This document shows, one piece after another, positions 48,535 through 56,643 of a stretch of DNA of 64,000 bases. Position 1 is the first letter of the stretch, and every line of letters starts with the position of its first letter. The notes below the pieces were generated by a model, which was not told where the DNA came from, did not search any database, and saw nothing but the letters and a program-made list of their open reading frames with translations. The stretch comes from Pseudovibrio japonicus (GTDB lineage Bacteria; Pseudomonadota; Alphaproteobacteria; Rhizobiales; Stappiaceae), in assembly GCF_014651595.1 (NCBI RefSeq), contig NZ_BMXE01000004.1, positions 1 through 64,000 on the forward strand, in the 5' to 3' direction. The translations under genes were made by a program, and so were the position numbers.

Positions 48535-49029
48535 ATGAGGCAAGTGTATGCGGGGATGTCTCCAGAAAAGTTAGTCACACGCGCCAACTTCAAGGAAACA
48601 GCAGTTGAAAATTTTGAGAGAGCAATGGATCTACTCAAGAGAATCGAAGATGTGGGAACTGCTATCAACAAACGAGACTTAAGGTTTCTATGCGTTCTTG
48701 ATGGTGTCTGTGAGGATCGAGGCAACCCAAATCGCGTGCAGGTTGTTGGGATTATCAGCAACGAAGCTCCTTATCTACTGGAAGAGATGCGCTCGTCGCA
48801 TGATCAGAGCACCGCTCTCGCCCTTGTAAACACAGCTATTGCCAACGGAGATAAGCGAGGTGCGGGATTTGACGCGTATGGTGACAGAGCTCTAAGGCTC
48901 CTTGAACAACTGAACCTGATCGACGTTGCTGGTGATGACCTTTCGATCACCACACGTGGTGAATTGCTGGTCGCGTTCTTGGCTGATTGCGATAACGATT
49001 ACAAAGCTGCACGCGCTCAATTAATTTAG
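48535..49029 (+). CDS. Hypothetical phage protein
   Basis: A 164-residue protein. The C-terminal half (GYDAYGDRALRLLEQLNLIDV-like, then SITTRGELLVAFL) suggests a winged-helix-like domain, but no family is certain. RBS AGAGGAT. It is the lone rightward gene among leftward genes, facing a palindrome, so it may be an independent regulatory unit. Confidence 0.5.
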   Translation: MRQVYAGMSPEKLVTRANFKETAVENFERAMDLLKRIEDVGTAINKRDLRFLCVLDGVCEDRGNPNRVQVVGIISNEAPYLLEEMRSSHDQSTALALVNTAIANGDKRGAGFDAYGDRALRLLEQLNLIDVAGDDLSITTRGELLVAFLADCDNDYKAARAQLI

Positions 49030-49078
49030 TCTGCAAGAAAGTCTGGCCGTCTATGCGCGGCCAGTGTCTTACTTCCAA

Positions 49079-49387
49079 TTAAACTGAGCCTTTGAACTCG
49101 GCAATTGTAGTCCGATCAGCTTGCTGTATCACCGACCGGACCTTGCGTAGCCAAGTCATTTCAGGATGGCTCCGCTCAATGATATCACACGATTGCTCTA
49201 CTTGTTTGAGCATGCGTAGCATCTCGGGGGCAGCGGCAATGAGATGACCGTTGCCAACTTTCTCGGTCCCATGGAGGCGGCAAATGATATACCCACCATT
49301 AGCGCGCTTTCCATTTTCCTCTAACTGATAGATGTGGGGATAGTTGGCGGTGCTGTACCGCCATACCTTGTTTTCAATAGTGGTCAT
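49079..49387 (-). CDS. Small phage protein
   Basis: A 102-residue protein starting at ATG 49387 (GAGGATCTCACT upstream). NGHLIAAAPEMLRMLKQVEQ is a motif of many small phage proteins of unknown role. It lies 11 bases downstream of the methyltransferase gene. Confidence 0.6.
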   Translation of the reverse strand: MTTIENKVWRYSTANYPHIYQLEENGKRANGGYIICRLHGTEKVGNGHLIAAAPEMLRMLKQVEQSCDIIERSHPEMTWLRKVRSVIQQADRTTIAEFKGSV

Positions 49388-49397
49388 AGTGAGATCC

Positions 49398-51302
49398 TCA
49401 ATTGAAAGAGGGAGCGCGATCAAGGATCACCAAGCACGTTGAGACGCCCGTTCCGCTTTCCTTGAAGGAGTTGTCAGGCAGGTCGATCACTTCGCCCCCT
49501 AAAGCATCAACCCATTGAGTTAAGACAGGCTGCCGAACACTTCCAGACGACATGATACAGGCGACACGCCCATATGCCCTCAACAGTCCATAAGCATGCT
49601 GGAGATGCTTAATATCCTGACGTTTCTCGAATGGTGGGTTCATGAAGATACGATCGTAGACTGGACCCGGATTAAACTGCGTGAAGTCATCCGCAACCAC
49701 ATCGTATCCTTTGCGTTCGAGGATAGCAGACAACCGGTGATTAAGCTCGCAGCTCTCAATGGTCAGATCTTCTTCCAGACCCATGAGTACATCGAGAATT
49801 GCGCCATGGCCCGCACTGGGTTCAAGCACACGCATTCCGTCTTCGATCCCAGCGTAGTCGAGCATTGTAGTCACGACTGTTTCAGGGGTAGGGAAGTAGC
49901 CTGGAATGTTCATGTCCTTCAAACCCTCCATCTCCCGTCGCTGCTCTTCGGCCTTCTCATCATGACCTGAAAGCAAGCTGAAGATTGCACGGGTCTGGGC
50001 GGTATCCTCGCGAGGCTCTCCCGTATCGATCCCAGCTGAATAGTAGCGGCCATCGTGCTTGATCTTTGTCTTGACTAACTCGCTCACTGCCTTTTTAGAA
50101 CGGATCGTTTGCAGTTCTGTTGGAAGGGTGTTTTGCTCAGCTAAGTCTGCAATCTTACGCATGGCTTCTTGTGTGCGCTTCAGGTGATAGCCGTCATTCC
50201 GTGCTTCGGCAGCCATGCGTCTTTGGCGAGGCGTGTTCGTGGTACGCTCGGCAAGTTTATGATCGATGTCAGCCTGCATTTTGTCCGCCAGATTGCGGAA
50301 CCGCGCGATACGAGGATCTACCGTTGGCTGATGACTCTGACTATTGGTAGGCGCTTCGCCTCTTGCGAAGTCCTCCGCTGCTTGCAGCGCTTTGAAGGCA
50401 AATCCCGCTGGTGTTTTGCCCCACTTACGTGTGTACCAACCACCAAGCTCTTTGGCTTTTTGCAAGAGTGCGTCATACTCGGAGCGTTCGATGCGCTCAG
50501 GCATAATGCAGATCCACATGTCGAAGCCCTTCTTGGTGTGGGTATGCTGCTCGATGGTAAAGTTCGCTGAAGCCTCTGAATGAGCAGGAGTAGCCTGCTT
50601 CTCATCAAAGGACGGACCCCATTGCCCAACAGGGATGGAGTGCGCTCCGTTGCCAATCTCGTACTTGCGAACTTTCCAACCGGATGAATGCCGGTAGCCG
50701 TCTTTCAGATAGTACCCACCCCCCATGCTGTAGTTCTCACGGTGTTCTGCTGACTTTGGCGCTTCGCTCAGGTTCTTAGTGAGCTCAAACGTCGCTGCTG
50801 CTTTCCGCATCTCTGAGAACAAATTGCGAGTGTGGGAAGAGAACGCAAGGATCACGGTCTCTTCGGTGGTTGAATTGTGATAATCCGTCATGAAGTCGCA
50901 GTCGTCTTCAACGCGCTCTGCGACGATCACAGCCTTCGCCCAGTTCGGCATCTTCTGAATTGCAACAGCAAGGAATTCCTGTGCACGCTTTTCAGCAGCT
51001 TCTTTTGCTGCTTCGCGTTGGCGTCGGTCCTCGTCCATTGCCTTTTCTGTCCGGGCAACGATTTCTTCTACCGGCTCTTCAACAATCTCACCCCAATATT
51101 TGAGTGCTAAGTGATCTGGATCCAGTGTTGAGATACTGGCAGTATCCCAGCAAACCACGTATTGCAGGGCACCTTTCGGAACTTTCTGCATTCCAGTCGC
51201 AGTGAGTGCGTAAACTTCTGCTGCTCTTTCGTCGTAGCCGGTGATGGTGCCTTCGCCATTGTAAAGGCGAATACGAGAACCAAGAGGAAGAATCTCAGGC
51301 AT
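49398..51302 (-). CDS. Multidomain N6-adenine DNA methyltransferase
   Basis: A 634-residue protein. The C-terminal third holds the class I methyltransferase core: VLEPSAGHGAILDVLMG (SAM motif I) and FMNPPFEKRQDIKH (NPPF catalytic motif IV of adenine-N6 enzymes). The first 100 residues start with an SH3-like strand set (SRIRLYNGEGTITGYD). The middle part (residues 150-420) resembles methylation/antirestriction accessory proteins, with a helical basic segment. Together with MT-A70 and the C5 enzyme this is the third DNA methyltransferase in the prophage. Confidence 0.78.
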   Translation of the reverse strand: MPEILPLGSRIRLYNGEGTITGYDERAAEVYALTATGMQKVPKGALQYVVCWDTASISTLDPDHLALKYWGEIVEEPVEEIVARTEKAMDEDRRQREAAKEAAEKRAQEFLAVAIQKMPNWAKAVIVAERVEDDCDFMTDYHNSTTEETVILAFSSHTRNLFSEMRKAAATFELTKNLSEAPKSAEHRENYSMGGGYYLKDGYRHSSGWKVRKYEIGNGAHSIPVGQWGPSFDEKQATPAHSEASANFTIEQHTHTKKGFDMWICIMPERIERSEYDALLQKAKELGGWYTRKWGKTPAGFAFKALQAAEDFARGEAPTNSQSHQPTVDPRIARFRNLADKMQADIDHKLAERTTNTPRQRRMAAEARNDGYHLKRTQEAMRKIADLAEQNTLPTELQTIRSKKAVSELVKTKIKHDGRYYSAGIDTGEPREDTAQTRAIFSLLSGHDEKAEEQRREMEGLKDMNIPGYFPTPETVVTTMLDYAGIEDGMRVLEPSAGHGAILDVLMGLEEDLTIESCELNHRLSAILERKGYDVVADDFTQFNPGPVYDRIFMNPPFEKRQDIKHLQHAYGLLRAYGRVACIMSSGSVRQPVLTQWVDALGGEVIDLPDNSFKESGTGVSTCLVILDRAPSFN

Positions 51303-51343
51303 GCAAATACTCCTAGAGTCAAATGAACTGAAAAGGGTGGGGA

Positions 51344-52009
51344 TCAGGCAGCTGGTTCGCCAAATTCAGTGAAGAGAAAGCCGCTGGTGTTGAGCGCTTC
51401 AAAGACCTGCGCATCACTGGTTAGGTGCGCATGCTCTTGCTCAAGTTGGCGGTGGATCCAATGCATGAAATGGCGCAGAACGTCCGAGAGCTCTGATCCA
51501 ATTCCATTGGGTGGGGTAATGGCTTGAATGGTTTCGTCGATCTCATGAACCAACTCAGCGTCGATCTGGATTGTGCCCGGATGGCAACCGTAAGCCCCAC
51601 TGTGGGTTAGCTTCGCGGTCAACTGGCAATCGGTGTGCACGAGTAGATGTTGAACCCGCTTGGCGATACTCAGCAGATCAATATCGGTCGGGCTAAACTG
51701 TGCGATCCTCTCGACAATCTGTGCACTGTTTCCGGGGCTTGAGAAGTGCCCCTCAAAGCATGCGCCATCTCCTTGCGAGGCAAACCCACTGAAGTAGATT
51801 GCAGGTGCTGTGTCGTAAAAGTGTTTGCTTATGCGCTTGCGATTAATGGAGATACCCAAGAGCTGAGCGGCTTGGTCTGCCCAGTCATAGACGGATTGAT
51901 ACCAGTCATCCTGCACAGGCAGAGCGCGATAACGCTCAAGCACGCGACTTTGAACGTTCTGTGGGAGCTCGTTTAGGGCGTAGGCGTTAATCTGGAGGAG
52001 TACAGACAT
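51344..52009 (-). CDS. Conserved plasmid/phage protein, annotated in relatives as antitoxin of a stability system
   Basis: A 221-residue protein. DWYQSVYDWADQAAQLLGI, followed by APAIYFSGFASQGDGACFEGHF and CQLTAKLTHSGAYGCHPG, is a conserved pattern seen in plasmid and phage proteins often labelled antitoxin of toxin-antitoxin stability system. No toxin gene is adjacent, and the label is only a family name. A terminator separates it from the upstream genes. Confidence 0.6.
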   Translation of the reverse strand: MSVLLQINAYALNELPQNVQSRVLERYRALPVQDDWYQSVYDWADQAAQLLGISINRKRISKHFYDTAPAIYFSGFASQGDGACFEGHFSSPGNSAQIVERIAQFSPTDIDLLSIAKRVQHLLVHTDCQLTAKLTHSGAYGCHPGTIQIDAELVHEIDETIQAITPPNGIGSELSDVLRHFMHWIHRQLEQEHAHLTSDAQVFEALNTSGFLFTEFGEPAA

Positions 52010-52029
52010 TGATGCATCCTTTCAGGCAT

Positions 52030-52058
52030 AAAAAAAAGCACCCCCAGATGGGAGCGCT
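52030..52058 (-). terminator. Terminator in leftward operon
   Basis: On the minus strand a GC-rich stem (GCGCTCCC/GGGGGTGC with a loop ATCT) ends in eight T. It lies between the DUF1640-like gene and the next gene. Confidence 0.75.
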
Positions 52059-52088
52059 TCGCATGAATTGTTGAATGAGTGGGGGGGG

Positions 52089-52328
52089 CTAGATAAAGAA
52101 CTTGTCGAACAGCGCAAACGCACCAAGAATTGCGGCCATAATGCCAGTAAGGCGAATGGTCATCACATTGGCGTGGTTCTCCAGCGCCAGTCGCAAGTCT
52201 TCTTTCGTGACAAGATCTTTCATGATGTAGTCCCGCGCTGCGTTGGCGTGTGCCTCTGCTTGCTTGCGTGGCACACCTTTATCTTCCAAATCTTTTGCGT
52301 AGGACAGGCTATCAAATACGAGGGCCAT
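52089..52328 (-). CDS. DUF1640-like membrane-anchored coiled-coil protein
   Basis: A 79-residue protein. FDSLSYAKDLEDKGVPRKQAEAHA followed by LVTKEDLRLALENHANVM and a C-terminal membrane helix (LTGIMAAILGAFALF) is the DUF1640/CCDC90-type pattern common in alphaproteobacteria and their phages. Function unknown. The N-terminal part predicts a coiled coil. Confidence 0.7.
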   Translation of the reverse strand: MALVFDSLSYAKDLEDKGVPRKQAEAHANAARDYIMKDLVTKEDLRLALENHANVMTIRLTGIMAAILGAFALFDKFFI

Positions 52329-52338
52329 TGTCAGTGTC

Positions 52339-52767
52339 TCACTGTGAACGGGGTTGAGCGTTGGTTACCTCTGCAAGTCTTGTTTGGATGGAGGTAATGG
52401 ACGCATTCAGCCGTGACAGTGCGTGCTCAGCTGTCGTTAGGCGCACTTTTCCGCGTTGGTCCGTCTCACAGGTGAAGTTGTACCAACGCGCCTTAGGGTG
52501 AAGACGCATGATCTCTTTGATGTACTCAAGGGTATTGCGGCTTTTCTTGAGTAGCTTGGCGAGTTCCACAGGTGACAGCCCATAGAGGAGGGGGAATACG
52601 ACAAAGTGAGTGCCATTTTCGCGAACACCCCAGATCCCCCCTTGTCCTGCCTTCAGGTTGCGACATTCAAGACGGTCGTTTTTCGTGAGATCAGTTTTGT
52701 AGTTTTGCAAAACGGGCGCGGCATGTTGCTCTAGCCGCGAGTAGATTGTTGGCATGGAGTGTTCCAT
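52339..52767 (-). CDS. Hypothetical phage protein
   Basis: A 142-residue protein, starting MEHSMPTIYSRLEQH (GAGGAAC upstream). Middle part GLSPVELAKLLKKSRNTLEYI suggests an HTH. Unknown, possibly DNA-binding. Confidence 0.5.
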   Translation of the reverse strand: MEHSMPTIYSRLEQHAAPVLQNYKTDLTKNDRLECRNLKAGQGGIWGVRENGTHFVVFPLLYGLSPVELAKLLKKSRNTLEYIKEIMRLHPKARWYNFTCETDQRGKVRLTTAEHALSRLNASITSIQTRLAEVTNAQPRSQ

Positions 52768-52777
52768 ATGTTCCTCG

Positions 52778-52864
52778 TCAGGCTGGTAGGATGAAAAGGG
52801 AGTGAAAAGCCACCATGATGCAGAGCACCAGCACGGCTGCTGAGAAATAGAAGTGCAGCGACAT
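52778..52864 (-). CDS. Possible 28-residue membrane peptide
   Basis: A short frame ATG 52864 to TGA 52778 in the gap between two small genes. The product is one hydrophobic helix (FSAAVLVLCIMVAFHSLFIL). No convincing ribosome site, so only a candidate. Confidence 0.3.
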   Translation of the reverse strand: MSLHFYFSAAVLVLCIMVAFHSLFILPA

Positions 52865-52865
52865 A

Positions 52866-53006
52866 TCAGCATGCAGTCAGGATACGAGCGGACTGGTAGC
52901 GCTTGCGCTTGAGGGTAGCGTCGGCAACATACGCAGTAATTTCCTCACGAAACTCACGGCGTTGTTTTTGCGCATAGGTCTCAAAATGCGGGTGATTGCG
53001 TGGCAT
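52866..53006 (-). CDS. Small basic phage protein
   Basis: A 46-residue protein starting MPRNHPHFETYAQKQRREF, with GGAGGACGG upstream. Basic and helical. The earlier frame start is likely spurious. Unknown. Confidence 0.5.
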   Translation of the reverse strand: MPRNHPHFETYAQKQRREFREEITAYVADATLKRKRYQSARILTAC

Positions 53007-53150
53007 GGCCGTCCTCCTACGCCAGAGTGCAGACAGACTCCTCCCGTCTAAATCTCTGGTGTTTTTGAAAATTGGCTGGTGGGTGGGATACAGGTGCAGG
53101 TATGGCACCTTGAAAACAAGCGCTATCACGTGCTTTCAGGGAGCCACACC

Positions 53151-53168
53151 ACCCCCTCTAGCGGGGGT
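53151..53168. repeat. GC-rich hairpin
   Basis: ACCCCC-TCTAGC-GGGGGT lies just downstream of the 53183-53698 gene. It has no T run; a weak terminator is possible. Confidence 0.35.
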
Positions 53169-53182
53169 AGCGTGGGGGACTA

Positions 53183-53698
53183 TCAGGAAGCCAGTTCAAG
53201 TTGTACCTCGTTCTGGTCATTTGCAGGGGCTGGGCTTTCCTTAGGTTGGTTTGCCTGAAGGAAGTTTGCGAGCTTCTTTGCAAGCGCATGGTCACCACTA
53301 GCCGCCTTCAGTTCCTTCTCAACCAGTGCAGAAAGACGGTCTGCGAATGACTTAGACGCAGGGGTGCCTTTCTTCTTCTCACGCAGGAACTCAGCTGGTG
53401 ACACTTTTAGCGCGGTCTCAAGGTCAGACTTCTTGCCCTTGGAATACGCAAACTCCTGCGTTTCAGTGTCGAATGTGACTTTGCCAAGTGCGCAAGCATA
53501 CTCACGGATTTGCCCGCGATAGTTGGTAGGTGAGGACTGGTAAAGTTTTGCGATGTGAGAGGCACAGTTGTGCTCCTCTACGTGCAATAGTGCACAGTAT
53601 GCAAGTTGGTGTGTGCGTTGTGAGAACGTAGTAGCGGTTTTGCCATAGCCAGAGATTGCACGAGTAAGGGCTTTGCCGGAAAGAACTTTGAAAGACAT
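53183..53698 (-). CDS. Hypothetical phage protein
   Basis: A 171-residue protein starting MSFKVLSGKALTRAISGYG (AAAGGAAACC upstream). AYCALLHVEEHNCASHIAKLYQ region and a Lys/Ala-rich C-terminus with coiled-coil character are typical of a phage accessory protein seen in several replication regions. No firm name. Confidence 0.55.
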   Translation of the reverse strand: MSFKVLSGKALTRAISGYGKTATTFSQRTHQLAYCALLHVEEHNCASHIAKLYQSSPTNYRGQIREYACALGKVTFDTETQEFAYSKGKKSDLETALKVSPAEFLREKKKGTPASKSFADRLSALVEKELKAASGDHALAKKLANFLQANQPKESPAPANDQNEVQLELAS

Positions 53699-53777
53699 GA
53701 TAGGTTTCCTTTCGGTTGAGGGTTGCAATACTTCCAGAAAGACCGCCACGAATGGCGGCAATTCAAGAGGCATTGGT

Positions 53778-54020
53778 TTAGGTGCAGTGCTTGGTGGCGA
53801 ACGCAATCACATCACTTGCGCGATAAATGTTATGCGTTGAGCTGATACGTTGCGCGACGAGAGTGCAGGAAAAATCGATACACATTGCGCCATCATTGGC
53901 ACGAGCATGGATAGACAATCCGAAGGGCTTAAGAGCCTGTAGTGCATTGCGTAGAGTGATTGTACCGTTAGATAATGCAAATTGTTCGATACTCGTTTTG
54001 ATGTCTGTATTTGTAAACAT
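53778..54020 (-). CDS. Hypothetical phage protein
   Basis: An 80-residue protein (MFTNTDIKTSIEQFAL), GGAGACC before the ATG. A small helix-strand pattern. A longer 192-residue frame on the same strand (53807-54385) is judged a shadow. Confidence 0.5.
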   Translation of the reverse strand: MFTNTDIKTSIEQFALSNGTITLRNALQALKPFGLSIHARANDGAMCIDFSCTLVAQRISSTHNIYRASDVIAFATKHCT

Positions 54021-54378
54021 GATAGGTCTCCGGTTAGAACACCGAACGCCACACGGTTTCCCGCATGGCGTCTAGGAATTCCAACTCGTTCACTAAGAAC
54101 GGTCCCGTGAACCGTCGCCCTATCCAGTGCCTTAAACGATAACCCTAGAAGCAAAGCCCCAAGGTAATCGGCTGGCACACTCGTTTCTAATCGAATGCGT
54201 CGCAGTCCCTCTGCGAAATTCCGTCGTGTTGCTCGTAAGTCAGGCCACACGCTAGCCCCGTTCCCTGCAACGCTTTGTCGTGCGTTGTCGAAGGTTCCCC
54301 TATTACGACGATTTGAAATTGCGATCCGCGTTTTGATCAATCTGCCAAGGGGAGCGGTAAAACTCGGTTTTGACAAAC

Positions 54379-54395
54379 ATTCCAAAAGTTGGAAT
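54379..54395. promoter_or_regulatory. 17-bp palindrome
   Basis: ATTCCAA-AAG-TTGGAAT, perfect 7-bp arms. The half-site TTGGAAT also occurs at 32351, 32382, 34122, 54551 and near 32710 in non-coding parts of the prophage, so a common DNA-binding protein is possible. Confidence 0.45.
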
Positions 54396-54654
54396 TTCGT
54401 ATCGGCTAATTGTCAATGATCTGGCTTTCAGGCCAATCGAGCTCTTGTTTCGATGACTAGATAAAAGCTCATATTGAGCCTTTGGTCAATCATAAAAAGA
54501 TCAAAAAGATCTCATAAAATGATAAATGCTTGAATTGAAACGAAAAATAATTGGAATTAATTTGGATAATTGGCGCGAATCAATTGCCAAATGACCAAAA
54601 GCGAGTCATAAGTAACCCCACATTCGAGAGTTACGCCTCCTCCCCAACTAACTA

Positions 54655-54680
54655 GCCCGCCCTAACCGGCGGGTTTTTTG
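54655..54680 (+). terminator. Rho-independent terminator without an upstream gene
   Basis: CCCGCC-CTAACC-GGCGGG followed by TTTTTT on the + strand. No + gene ends here; the nearest upstream + gene ends more than 5 kb before, so it may end a small RNA from the AT-rich stretch. Confidence 0.7.
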
Positions 54681-55046
54681 TTGCCTGCTATCAGAGAGGG
54701 AGGGAAGGGCGCCAGGTCACGCAATGCCAGGTGACCCACTCCCAGCAAGCCCCACGCTTCCCAGCTCCCACAAACCCACACGTAACCTGCAAAGGAATCC
54801 CGCGTCACACGCGTAGCAAACCGTGTGCCAAGTACCGATTGGTCACACCGTGTCCTCGGAGACACGTGGCATTCGTGCACTGAGTGACCGGATCGATACC
54901 TGATCCCCCTTTGTTCACCCCACCCCCATAGGTTCCTTCTGGACGGGGGGGCACCGCGGGGCAGCCGCAGCGCAGTATTTGAACGTTTTTCGACAATTTT
55001 TTTTCGGATTTCCGATTCCGAAAACGATATGAAAAGGAATTGGGCG

Positions 55047-55739
55047 ATGCGGGTCGAAGTTTCGCTAAAAACCAAACACTTAGTGAGCTTTCGGAAGCAT
55101 TCTCAATTGCTCGCAAAAGGGAAATGGAAGCAGGAAGCCCAGCGTGGGGTGATGCAAGCGACCAAAAAAGTGAAAACCAAGGTTCAGAAGGCCGTCACCC
55201 AGCAGATGGCGCTGAAGTCTGGGAACTATCGAAGCTATGTTGTGAAGAACACGCGGGCCTATTCGAAGCCTGCTCAACTGACCGGGATGATCGTTGCCAA
55301 CAACAAGGGTGGTAAGATTGAGATCTACAAGGATCTGAAGACTCTATCCTCCAAAGGGCGTGCAGCAAAGAGGTACAACTCGGGTCGTTCCGTCGATGAT
55401 CAGGGCTTCGTTAAGTCTGGTGTCTGGAACGCGCCAAGAACATTCAAGCGCTCGTTTTCATCTAACGGCGGCTTCTTCGCATTGATCCCCGGTGGGAAGA
55501 CATCCAATGCTCTTCCAAAGGAATTTTGGACTTTTGGCAAAAAAGCAAGTCAGCCGAGGGATAGCGGTGGCCGGTTCAAGTCCTCGCAGCGCCAAGGCTA
55601 CCGCGTTCGTCGGCTATATGGTCCGGCACTTGGCAAGGAGATGCAAAAAGACCAAGCCTTGGCCACCTTCAAGAAGGAAGCGCCTAAGGAACTAAGGGTC
55701 CAGGTCGAGACGCGCATCAAAAAGATCATGAAGTTCTAA
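55047..55739 (+). CDS. Prophage minor tail protein Z-like (GPZ family)
   Basis: A 230-residue basic protein. The layout of LAKGKWKQEAQRGVMQATKK, GGFFALIPGGKTSN and RVRRLYGPALGKEMQKD fits the lambda minor tail protein Z family, which includes an N-terminal helix pair and a C-terminal phage-tail-like RRLYGP motif. ATG 55047 (AAGGAA upstream) is preferred over 55029. In lambda Z follows the head genes, but here it precedes the terminase, so its location is unusual. Its TAA abuts the first base of a tRNA. Confidence 0.65.
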   Translation: MRVEVSLKTKHLVSFRKHSQLLAKGKWKQEAQRGVMQATKKVKTKVQKAVTQQMALKSGNYRSYVVKNTRAYSKPAQLTGMIVANNKGGKIEIYKDLKTLSSKGRAAKRYNSGRSVDDQGFVKSGVWNAPRTFKRSFSSNGGFFALIPGGKTSNALPKEFWTFGKKASQPRDSGGRFKSSQRQGYRVRRLYGPALGKEMQKDQALATFKKEAPKELRVQVETRIKKIMKF

Positions 55740-55816
55740 TGCAGGGTAGAGCAGTCCGGTAGCTCGCTAGGCTCATATCCTAGAGGCCGGTGGTTCAAAT
55801 CCACCCCCTGCAACCA
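55740..55816 (+). tRNA. tRNA with CAU anticodon (Met or Ile2)
   Basis: A complete 77-base tRNA with encoded CCA. Acceptor TGCAGGG pairs with CCCTGCA; anticodon arm CTAGG-CTCATAT-CCTAG gives anticodon CAT; T arm GGTGG-TTCAAAT-CCACC. The first pair is T-A, unlike initiator tRNA-fMet, so it is elongator Met or, if lysidine-modified, Ile2. Phage-encoded, immediately after the tail gene stop codon. Confidence 0.92.
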
Positions 55817-55844
55817 TCTCCCCCAACCAAAGGAAAGTGCCCCA

Positions 55845-56153
55845 ATGGATAAGCAGCATAGCAAGTCAAAGGATACCGAAACCCAGATTAGGCCTAACTT
55901 GCAATCTGGCTTCAAGTCTTTGGAAAAATGGGAAACCGCGTCGATCACGGATTTGAAGGATGCCGCACGCGAGGTCAACTGCATGCTCCTATCAATTCGG
56001 GACATCAGCATTCAGAACGATTTGGTTCGTGTGGATTATGAAAAACTGGACGAGGCTGCAGCTCACTTTAGAGCAGCCTTTAAACTGTCCATTGAAGCTG
56101 TTGCCGGCATCACGGTGTTTGACCTTTCTAAAGATGATGCGAGGAAAATCTGA
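55845..56153 (+). CDS. Hypothetical phage protein
   Basis: A 102-residue helical protein with AAAGGAA before the ATG; helices such as ITDLKDAAREVNCMLLSIRD. Stop overlaps the start of the next small frame (TGATG). Unknown. Confidence 0.55.
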   Translation: MDKQHSKSKDTETQIRPNLQSGFKSLEKWETASITDLKDAAREVNCMLLSIRDISIQNDLVRVDYEKLDEAAAHFRAAFKLSIEAVAGITVFDLSKDDARKI

Positions 56154-56254
56154 TGCATCCCTCAGTTCTTGAAGCCTATTGGGGCCTCTTCTGTTTTCAG
56201 GTGAACATGATGTGGGCATTTGGGTGCTTGCCCATGCCAAAGGGGAAGCAATGA
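56153..56254 (+). CDS. 33-residue peptide in late operon
   Basis: ATG 56153 shares a base with the preceding stop, and its TGA overlaps the next ATG (ATGA at 56251). Product: MHPSVLEAYWGLFCFQVNMM followed by a short tail. Amphipathic and aromatic. The exact two-sided overlap argues for translation. Confidence 0.5.
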   Translation: MHPSVLEAYWGLFCFQVNMMWAFGCLPMPKGKQ

Positions 56255-56409
56255 TTGAACTCCTACAATTTTATGTCTCCGGTTTTTGGGTTTGGGTAGG
56301 ACTGACGTTAGGCCTTGGGATGATCCTTGGGCTAGGCCTCAAGTGGTCAGTCCTGCTCGTTGTTGGTGTTATTGCGGCTCTGCGTGGTTCTGACCTGAAC
56401 ATCAGTTAG
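56251..56409 (+). CDS. Small membrane protein
   Basis: A 52-residue protein with two hydrophobic stretches (ELLQFYVSGFWVWVGLTLGL and VLLVVGVIAAL). AAAGGGGAAG before the ATG. Holin-like in shape but far from any lysin gene in this window; function unknown. Confidence 0.5.
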   Translation: MIELLQFYVSGFWVWVGLTLGLGMILGLGLKWSVLLVVGVIAALRGSDLNIS

Positions 56410-56643
56410 TGCCAGGACAAACATCTCTGCACGCATCGAAGGTTCTGGTTCCACCAGGAGTATTTGTAGGTGCGTGCGGAGGTCTCTATTCCTCCTGTGG
56501 GGCAGGAGGAGTCGGCGGGCAGGCGTCGGCAGCCGGGAGTTTATATACTTTCCTCTCAGCGAAACGCGGGATGTACGGGCCATGCCCGGATAGTGGCGCC
56601 GTGCCAATCCCGCGAACCTGTCTTCTTTCAAACAGAGTGATAC
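56410..56643. other. Non-coding stretch before terminase, possible cos region
   Basis: 234 bases with no gene. Contains GGAGG-TCTCTATT-CCTCC hairpin and GC-rich GTCGGCGGGCAGGCGTCGGC-like direct repeats near 56508-56535. In lambda-type phages cos lies just upstream of the small terminase gene, so it could be the packaging site. No end structure is visible. Confidence 0.3.

Larger units (their letters stand above)
54021..55046. other. Large intergenic region with promoters, palindromes and hairpins
   Basis: About 1 kb with no gene I can support. 54021-54360 is of mixed composition. 54379-54395 holds ATTCCAA-AAG-TTGGAAT. 54420-54600 is very AT-rich and carries a second TTGGAAT (54551) and TTGGC/GCCAA half-sites (54570, 54586). 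A rho-independent terminator stands at 54655-54680. 54700-54900 contains nested inverted repeats (GGTCAC...GTGACC around CGTGTC...GACACG at 54841-54890). 54940-55046 leads into the tail gene. Candidate contents: leftward promoter, small RNA, packaging or late promoter. Confidence 0.45.

Noticed and set aside
53807-54385. 192-codon minus-strand frame
   Set aside because: It overlaps the better-supported 53778-54020 gene in another frame, starts with TTG inside a 17-bp palindrome and has no ribosome site.
54662-55075. 137-codon minus-strand frame
   Set aside because: It crosses a rho-independent terminator and the start of the tail gene; composition is not protein-like.
55736-56011. 91-codon minus-strand frame with VDLNHRPLGYEP
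   Set aside because: This is the antisense of the CAU tRNA and of the adjacent gene.
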